DNA from: Ridgeia piscesae
Lineage: Eukaryota; Annelida; Polychaeta; Sabellida; Siboglinidae
Assembly: GCA_025642075.2 (NCBI GenBank)
Contig: JAODUO010000147.1
Coordinates: forward strand, 212,501-276,500
Length of the DNA: 64,000 bases
Direction: 5' to 3'
Part shown: piece by piece, positions 53,430 to 64,000 of the stretch
Layout: every line of letters starts with the position of its first letter
Numbering within the stretch: the first letter of the stretch is position 1
Made by a program: the position numbers and the translations under genes
The notes under the pieces: generated by a model
What the model saw: the letters and a program-made list of their open reading frames with translations, nothing else
What the model was told of the DNA's origin: nothing
Databases searched by the model: none

Positions 53430-54179
53430 ATTCATGACAAACAACCGTGCGCTATAATATCAAATAAAACATGTATTATTATCATCATCAATTCATTGTG
53501 CGTGGTGTGTTTTGGACACATCTACAAAACAGCTCCAAAAGTGTGTTTTCCGCAGCGACAGTAGCTGTGGAATATGATGGTAGAAGACGGAAGGGGTACA
53601 CTGAAATGCTGCAGTACCGCAACCAAAAGGAGTTTCATTCAGCACTTGTCGCAAATGACATCGATAGACGACGATTGTGGCCGTTCTGTTACTTTTCAAA
53701 AGTTCCCACACAGAACTAGTTCTCCTAATCAAGACCACGTTGCCTCGGTAACTGCGAGGGCATGTCCACGCCAATCACGTCACTCCAGCTTACGGGTGTA
53801 TTCTGTTGATGTAAGGCCACAATAAGGTGCTCGTCCGCCATTCCCCGAGCGACCAGAGTACCCTTTAAAAGCAGCATTATGCAGGTTGTCTGAATTTCTG
53901 TGAGCACATATATAGTGTGGAGTGATTAGAAATGGTGTTTTCGTGCAGCGTGGCATCAGAGCTGTCAAATTACGACAGCTGTCAATCGGTGCATTTCTGC
54001 GTATTAATACAGTTGTCATTTTGCTTGGTGGTGTAATCAGGGGCAATCCGAGGGTGGTTCAAGCAGAAATGGAGGGGTGTAAGGTTTGAAAGAAGTTTGT
54101 GGGAGCCTTAGGTATTAGAAGTTCAATTTTTCACAGAACTTCTGTCTATGGAGGGTAAATATTCTGTGAAATTGTCAAT
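53430..54179. other. rest of gene E intron 3
   Basis: No gene. The 53825-53846 word and the 54180-54262 block match a contiguous copy at 24.6 kb, so the ~330 bases between them here are either an insertion in E or a deletion in the other copy. Confidence 0.45.
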
Positions 54180-54705
54180 AACAGAGCTGATCAAGATTAG
54201 TAGGGAATGAAGGAAACGTTATAATGGTCGCCTAGGGAACAAGCAAATGTAGTCTGACTCCTGTTGCAGTGGTCTGCGGTCTGCTCTGGGTCTTCTGTTG
54301 TCCTCTGATGGCGACAGGTCTGGCCTGTCGGGAGCCACCAGTTGATGACGATGACTGGCGCCAAGACCCGTGTCTGCCCTGCTACTTCGACCCTGAAGGT
54401 GTCCTGGACACATAGTCGTGTATATGGATTGTATATGATTGCTGTGAATGATGGATGAATGAGACACGTGATGCTTGTAGACCGTTAAAGTTTAGGCTGT
54501 TCGATAACTCACACAACTCGGTGCTAGAATGCAGTGCAAGAGCGCAACAGGATGACATTAATCAACGTCATGATGAGTAAACACTACATAATGTAGGCGA
54601 TGCGATATCGTGTTGGAATCGGTACAGTTGCGCAGACATGATGAGTTATGACCACGGTTTAGGTTTGTTTATTTTCATCTCCGCCTGTGCAAGAAAACAT
54701 GACCA

Positions 54706-55152
54706 ATTATGAAGAGATGATGCAATGTATCATTATATTTGTTGTTGTTATTACGAAGAGTTGATGTAATGTATCATTATATTTGTTGTTGTTATTATGA
54801 AGAGTTGATGTAATGTATCATTATATTTGTTGTTGTTATTATGAAGAGATGATGTAATGTATCATTATATTTGTTGTTGTTATTACGAAGAGATGATGTA
54901 ATGTATCATTATATTTGTTGTTGTTATTATGAAGAGATGATGTAATGTATCATTATATTTGTTGTTGTTATTATGAAGAGATGATGTAATGTATCATTAT
55001 ATTTGTTGTTGTTATTACGAAGAGATGATGTAATGTATCATTATATTTGTTGTTGTTATTATGAAGAGATGATGTAATGTATCATTATATTTGTTGTTGT
55101 TATTATGAAGAGATGATGTAATGTATCATTATATTTGTTGTTGTTATTATTA
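54706..55152. repeat. 44-bp minisatellite, about 10 copies
   Basis: Unit of 44 bp (GAAGAGATGATGTAATGTAT then CATTATATTTGTTGTTGTTA and TTAT) with only a C/T and an A/T variant position, so a young expansion. It lies about 300 bases behind the stop codon of gene E. Confidence 0.95.
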
Positions 55153-56030
55153 TGGTTTCCTGAATGTAGATGATGAAATGTTGACATTAGAAGTACAACT
55201 AGTAGTTTGATTAAAACCATTAACTGGTTATCATTATGTGTTAGTTGTAGGCCTGTGCCTAATTGATGCGATGCGTGTATAGTACATACATGCAATTGCG
55301 TGTAATAGCCTGTTATTATGATGACTAGCTGATTGCAGTCTGTGGGTGTGAGTTGTACAAACACAGTACACCTGTGAAGGAGTTTTATAAGCATTTATAC
55401 ATAAAACAAATACTCAATTAAACCTTCAGGTGTTGTTGTTATTAATCTGCAACTGAGCCAATGATCTGAATACATGAACCTTTCAGCTGTACACGAATCA
55501 TTAAATTTGTTTCCTTGATGGTAAATTATAGTCACCAAAATACAAACATATGAAATAATTTGTGTGTGTGTGGGGGTGTGTGGTTTTGTGGTTAAATGGT
55601 TGACACGTACATAATTGTTGTTATGAGCATACAAACAAGTCACCGGAAGTGGTATCAACGCAACAAAGACGCACACACACAAGTGAGGGCAGTAACCAGT
55701 TTTCGAAAACCGCAAACCCTTATTTAGATTTATTATTAATAACGCCCGCAGGTATTTGACGTAAATAGAACATTTGGGTGGACGCGACGTGTGCAGTTGT
55801 GGGATATTTATACTCGACCATTGACTTTGATCTTTGATAAGGATAATTGTCTATGCTGATGCAACGGTGTCCTGAAGTCAGCAGTCCAACTCGCACCACG
55901 TGACTGGGAATCCCCTGGTCAGTGTTCCCCGCCCAGCATGTGACTGGGAATACCTGTGGTCACCATTCTCCGCCCAGCATGTGACTGGGAATGCCCGTAG
56001 TCAGCTATTGTTACATTCATGCTTGTCCTG
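55153..56030. other. gene-free spacer
   Basis: The word GCATGTGACTGGGAATxCC occurs three times in a loose ~36-bp tandem pattern at 55900-55995. No gene recognised. Confidence 0.45.
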
Positions 56031-56033
56031 TCG

Positions 56034-56050
56034 TTGTCGTGTCTGTCGTT

Positions 56051-56085
<35 letters not shown>

Positions 56086-56135
56086 AGTAGTAGTAGTCGT
56101 CGTCGTCGTCATCATCATCGTCGTCGTCGTTATCT
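56034..56135. repeat. (GTC)n / (TCG)n trinucleotide run
   Basis: Mostly GTC triplets with GTA and ATC variants. Confidence 0.95.
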
Positions 56136-56582
56136 TTGACATCGTCATCGTGTCAATAAACGTTGTGAAACGAAACCACGAAAAACGGCTTAATTAGTTT
56201 CGTTTTCCGCACACAACGAGACGTACCTAAGTCTTTCAGCGTGTCGTCATCGTGGCACAGAAATGCATTTAAAGTATCCTACATGTATAATTTGTGTATT
56301 ATTAATACAGAAGTAGTGTAGACACCATTCCAAAATTAACAAAATACATTACCAATGTCATAATGGAATGCTATATTTGGCGTACAAATACAGTACAGGT
56401 TTGTACGGGTAAAGCAGTTATATACTATTGTGATATTCAATGAGAAGCAATGTGGCCATTCGCCAAAAACTAGCGAATACAATAGGACACTCCGCACATA
56501 TATTCGCACAATTATATCTTTGACATTGTCATCGTGTCAATAAACTTTGTGAAACGACATTCCGCACATATATTCGCACAAC
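56136..56582. repeat. nested short direct repeats upstream of gene C
   Basis: TATCTTTGACATCGTCATCG and the following GTGTCAATAAACGTTGTGAAACGA occur at about 56130-56172 and again at 56513-56556. ATTCCGCACATATATTCGCACAA-type words occur at about 56491 and 56558. No gene. Confidence 0.7.
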
Positions 56583-56753
56583 GTCTTATTTCGCCGACCT
56601 TTTCAATAAGTTATTTCTTTTGTTAGAAGATGTGCAATGTCGTGATGTGACGCTCCGGAAGTATATTTGTTCCTTACGTCAGATCTATCACACAAACGCC
56701 AGGTGGGTGTTCCCCGTGTCATCCAATAACCACATAAACACACCAGCCACTTG

Positions 56754-56761
56754 TATATAAA
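56754..56761 (+). promoter_or_regulatory. TATA box of gene C
   Basis: TATATAAA, 64 bases upstream of the start codon, with the same surrounding words as the gene B promoter (GTCATCC-AATAA upstream, TGTATATAAAC). Confidence 0.68.
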
Positions 56762-56817
56762 CGCGGTCCTCGCCAGGTGAAGACATTGCCTCAAGTAACC
56801 TCGAAGAAAAACGAAAG

Positions 56818-59331
56818 ATGAGTTCTAAAGACTTTGGTAAGTTTTTCACAATGACTATATTAGTTCACAGTGATGTCATGTAAACTACTATTTAATCGTC
56901 TTACCAGGGTAGGTGGTAAGTTTGTAGTTAACTGTTACTGTTTTTGTAAAGTCGTGCATTTAAACGATTTTATTTTCATTTTGTATTTATTGTTTTATTC
57001 TACCTGCCAACGTTTGAGTTTCGAAATGCAGAAGTGGAGCAAATGTGGAGCTTAACAAATTAAAATTTGAATTAATAAAAACTACGAATTACAGTTGTCT
57101 GCAGTTTATTAAGCCAGTTTAGTGACTGTGTCCTTATGGTGAAAACTGTTTTAATGTATTTTATAATTGCACATGCTCAACACCTTACAACATTATTAAT
57201 AAGTAAAACTATCATGAAGATAGTAAGTTGACAAGATTATTGTTTTGTTTCGGTTTGTTTACATTCCTATGAACTTATTCAAACACAGACAAGTGGCATC
57301 CATTTGAAGGAACATATTCTTGGCAGTATTATGCTATGTGTGCTGCTTACTGACACCCAGCAGTGGTTATTCTTTCACTATTAACATTTATGTAGGCTAG
57401 CTACCAACAAATGACAAATGTGTGTTGAACCACAATAATATTTTTATTGTCCACTACCAGGCGCGGAAACAATCGATACATAATATGAATATAATTATAT
57501 GTCTCAGGACGTTGTATGTGCTTATTCATTTCTGTTCGTCTATACATTGCTGCTAACATTTATGGACTCTCTATAATATATTTATTAACTTATTATTTTC
57601 TTCATCCTCAAATATTTAGCTAACTTATTATACTACAAACTATACAGAATAATGAGTAATCATTTATTTATGTTATAGCTGATTATTAATATGGTTTGCG
57701 TACTATTGTATTTTAGCGTATTAATTTTGTTTTAATGTAACGTATATCAATTTAGTTGTAATGTTTATCAATTTACTGACATATTTTACGTTTGTAGCAC
57801 CTTTGAGCGAGTATTTTACCTGGATAGATGGCGCGTATTAAATGCTTATATTATATTATATTATAATGTATTATATTATATTATGTTATGTTATGTTATG
57901 TTATATTATATTATATTATATTATATTATATTATATTATATTATATTATATTATATTATATTATATTATATTATATTATATTATATTATATTATATTATA
58001 TTATATTACATTACATTACATTACTATATTATATTATATTATATTATATTATATTATATTATATTATATTATATTATATTATATTATATTATATTATATT
58101 ATATTATATTATATTATATTATGTTAAAAAAATTTTAAATAACATAACATAACATAACATAACATAACATTACATTACATTACATTACATTACATTACAT
58201 TACATTACATTACATTACATTATATTATATTATATTATATTATATTATATTATATTATATTATATTATATTATATTATATTATATTATATCTATAAACAC
58301 AGCATGACAAAAAATAATAAAATATAATTGATCTGACCACTTTTAAACAACCGAAGACGTATCTAGAAAGCATCGGTGCGGAGAGTAAACTAATGACACC
58401 CGATGTTTGTTTAGGAAAGCTCTGTCGCTCTCGGCATGAAACTGAGTCGCAAAACGCCCGCAACGAGAGGACGAAAGAAAAGAGGATACAGGCCAAGAGG
58501 AATAAATTCCTAGTTAGAGGTAAATACGACTTAGCAAGATTGCCATGCTTCAAGTTCTAGGTGGCAAGTTAATAATAAAGACACTGATTGGCGTATCGAA
58601 AGTACAAAGTTGTTCTGTTTATGTTTGCTTGTGCTTGACAGCTATAGTCTATTATGTGCTCAAATTATTGACACTATTACAAGTAGTGATAACTGTATTT
58701 CGGAAAAGACTTTTGGGATGTATTATCCTAATCCCTGCTGCGTCTACTGATATATCGTATAATCTGTGTGAAAAAAACCAGGATCTTCAGTTGCCCTAGA
58801 ACATTGTAGGCCTACTACAGAACATTTTACTACAGAACATTCTACTACAGAACATTCGCAGCTCGTTAACAAACATGCATACATCTGAGTCACGCTCTCA
58901 TTTCAATGACATTGCTATTCTAATGATTAAATCTGTTTTTTTTTGTTTTATTCACGTATGTACTATTAATATGAATTTGATGTGTTTATTTATTTAATGT
59001 AATTTCTTAGTTTTATTTTAAATTCTACGTAAAGCGCCAGAGGGTACTTTATCTTAAGTGGATTCGGACGTTATGTAAATGCCTATATTCATAGTATTAG
59101 TATTTCTGTTAGAGGGACAATCTGGCTGTAAAGACAAGTGTGTTTGGATGTAAAGACGCGTGATGTGACGTTTCAGCTGCCGGGTTCACGGCCTGGGCGA
59201 TCGCTCCCCCGTTGATGCTGCTGCTGGTGGCCGTGAGCACTCCAGCCGTCGACGAGGAAGACCTCTACAACGACCCTCTCATCCCGTGGAAGTATGGCCG
59301 CAAGTCGCCGGTCACTTCTGGCAACCGCTGA
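56818..59331 (+). CDS. BTA-family gene C, Ala-Pro type: predicted 92-aa single-pass membrane protein
   Basis: Three exons: 56818-56836, 58415-58519 and 59177-59331, total 279 nt, introns phase 1 and 1, GT/AG throughout. Residues 1-7 are MSSKDFG; KLCRSRHETE follows; QNARNERTKEKRIQAKRN (about 19-36) then KFLVR is the basic block. The hydrophobic segment is about 45-62 ([14 protein letters not shown]). Then [18 protein letters not shown] and SPVTSGNR to the stop. The last exon encodes the same 50 residues as gene B's, and the identity continues upstream into the intron (GACGTTTCAG and about 25 bases before). The basic-block exon is the same length as B's (105 nt) but clearly diverged. The +19 nt first exon has the size and phase of gene A's. 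Function unknown; the charge pattern predicts N-terminus inside. Confidence 0.75.
57846..58290. repeat. (TTATA)n pentamer block in intron 1 of gene C
   Basis: ATTAT pentamers with embedded TGTTA, CATTA and AACAT variants. The Tyr/Ile frames in it are not genes. It ends about 125 bases before the exon 2 acceptor. Confidence 0.95.
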
Positions 59332-62309
<2,978 letters not shown>

Positions 62310-64000
62310 ATGTCTTCCACAGACACTAGTGATATAGATGGGACACTCTGCTGTCTTTGCTATTCGCAAAAATCGAGGCGTTAGTGAATGCGACACAACA
62401 GGGATTTTCAACGCTTTAAATAAAAATCTAAAAGAATTCATACAGCGCAATGCTCTGCCTTCCAGTATCAAGCTTAGTCGGCTAGACGATGGCTCGGGAA
62501 TTGCAGAAACCCTTCACTCACATGGTGCGGTGTACCATAAGTCTTGTAGAAGTTCTTGTAACAGTTGTAGGGTCAAACGTGTGCGTGACAGCTTGGACAA
62601 GCAGAGACAACAGCCAGATGGGATAAGTCTTAAAAATTCAGGTCCACTTTTGGCCCTCGCCCGGGCCCTAAACAATTTGCATTGTATAGTTTGTGAATTG
62701 CGCAAAGCATCCACTGATAAAGTCGATGAACACCTGAAGAAATTGGTATCAATAACTACAAACTGGATTTTATATTCTCGCTTGACTGCATGTTGTGATA
62801 CCCACGCAATGGATGCTTATTATCATATCCAATGTTACGTGCGGCTTCGTGATTCAGCTCGTGCAGTAGAGAGCCGGTCTTCATCTGATGGATCCACAGC
62901 TACACCATTCAATTCCATGGTCATTGCCCAGTTGATTGCGTTTGTTGATGATTTTCGTATTGAGGTCTTCAAGTTATCTGCAATACGAGAACTATACAAG
63001 ACAATGGTGTCTGACATAGGACGTCCATGTTCCGGTAGAGAACCGTATTCGACTAGATTCAAAGATCATTTGCTCCATCATCTTCCTGAGTGGACTGAGT
63101 TTGCTCAAGGGACGGATGTATTCGTCAGTCACAATGTGATGGTGGGCACCCTGCTAGCACAAACATATCATTCCTCACATATCGACCAAGATGAAGCTCT
63201 CTTATTGATCCGGGCTGCTGCTAAGAAAGAGAATCCTCAAGAAACAAGAGTCTTTTAGTGGTTCCTTCTCTCCCGACTGCCTCAGTTCGCCTGTAGAAGA
63301 AACAGTTTTGAGTGGGTACTAGGGCAAAGATCGCATGAACTCTTTCCCAACTATTGATATTCAACACAGTGAAGTATGCATCTTCCTCAGAGAACACCGT
63401 AATCCGCCACAGCAAGGATCGTGAAACACCATTTCCATTTGACCATGGTATCAAACTGCATGGAGACGCCAGACCCAAGAACCAAACAGAGAATGCGCGT
63501 CACCTTAGGTTGTCTGTCTTATATGACTGAGTGATGGATGTCAAAGTACTGGTAGCTCACGCCGTCTGCAAGCGGCATGCGGTGGATGGGGTGGTTCTAC
63601 CGACGAATGTGCGGCGTTCTGTCTTCACCACACATGATGTTGACAATCTGGGCAGCAACAAGACAGGCAACTTGCATTACTGTGACTAATCACCTCTCAA
63701 AGGACAACTCTGGCATTCGGCGACCAACAGTCATACTTGATCACAATACCAAGTCAAAACCCAAGCTACCTGATAGATACATTATTGTATTAAACAATGA
63801 TGATGTCTTTGTTCCCAGAAGTGGCGATGGACATGTCCGACCAACAAACAATCTAGTCCACAGCGCTAAAGTCAAAGGTGAGCTGATGAAGGGCGATGTG
63901 ATCACGTGGGCAGGGTTCAACTCACAGATCAGATCTGATGAGTCCATCAAGCCCCAAGCCGAGATTGGTATCCTCCCTTTATTTCCAGATAAGGCTGCCT
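62310..64000 (+). pseudogene. degenerate copy of a multicopy metazoan family of unknown function, cut by the window end
   Basis: The frame starting at 62310 gives MSSTDTSDIDGTLCCLCYSQ and a stop. A shifted frame (62338-63258, 306 residues) continues with the family signature SRLDDGSGIAETL and VYHKSC, a zinc-knuckle-like Cys/His arrangement. After a stop at 63258 further blocks appear in other frames: RHLRLSVLYD (about 63495), DVKVLVAHAVCKRHAVDGVV then FTTHDVDNLGSNKTGN (63538-63690), and finally VILDHNTKSKPKLPDRYIIV to AEIGILPLFPDK (63730-64000), running off the window. I know this block order (LDDGSGI, then FTTxxVDNIDHN, then W-A-x-ALLPLF) from large uncharacterised repeat-like families in cnidarians, lancelets and molluscs. 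At least three frame breaks make this copy non-functional. Whether the family is transposon-borne is not settled by this sequence. Confidence 0.7.

Overview
This window reads as nuclear DNA of an invertebrate animal, most likely marine (lancelet- or mollusc-like; the sequence alone does not settle which). The evidence is eukaryotic splice signals, TATA-type promoters, very dense micro- and minisatellites, a CR1/L2-like LINE, a hAT DNA transposon, a tRNA-headed SINE and a multicopy zinc-knuckle-like family. There is no operon structure, no ribosome-binding-site pattern, no CRISPR array and no rRNA. Most long open frames here are translations of simple repeats and were left out.

The main content is a dispersed cluster of small multi-exon genes, all on the + strand. 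They encode one protein architecture that I do not recognise: a variable N-terminus, a strongly basic Lys/Arg segment, one short hydrophobic segment, and a conserved acidic tail ending in a DP-x-[L/I]-P-[W/C] motif. I call it the basic-TM-acidic (BTA) family as a description only. Four members assemble with every exon phase matching: gene D (23669-27515, 149 aa, 4 exons), gene A (34578-37204, 170 aa, 4 exons), gene B (43007-46380, 87 aa, 3 exons) and gene C (56818-59331, 92 aa, 3 exons). A fifth member, E (50964-54415), has an intact last exon, but its basic exon carries a frameshift just before the donor. A sixth promoter plus first exon (F) lies at 3102-3158 with no confirmed downstream exons. 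Two subfamilies are visible in the last exon: a Cys type (CCPLM...DPCLPC; D and E) and an Ala-Pro type (APP[I/L]M...DPL[L/I]PWKYGR; A, B and C). B and C are recent duplicates whose homology runs into promoter, introns and 3' flanks.

Region by region: 1-23 kb is almost gene-free and built of satellites (a 30-bp array at 1.1-2.0 kb, two 37-bp arrays at 9.8-10.2 and 11.3-11.7 kb, many di-, tri- and tetranucleotide runs) with two long foldback elements. A degenerate LINE lies at 19.46-22.64 kb (- strand). From 23.6 to 59.3 kb is the BTA cluster, with a foldback element at 38.2 kb, a second 5'-truncated LINE copy at 41.3-41.9 kb, a SINE inside a 49-bp minisatellite behind gene B, and an internally deleted hAT element with an 8-bp target duplication inside the last intron of E. 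From 62.3 kb to the window end lies a frame-broken copy of a multicopy animal gene family.

What the BTA proteins do cannot be read from the sequence. Charge distribution predicts single-pass membrane proteins with the basic side in the cytosol. Functional ideas beyond that are inference.
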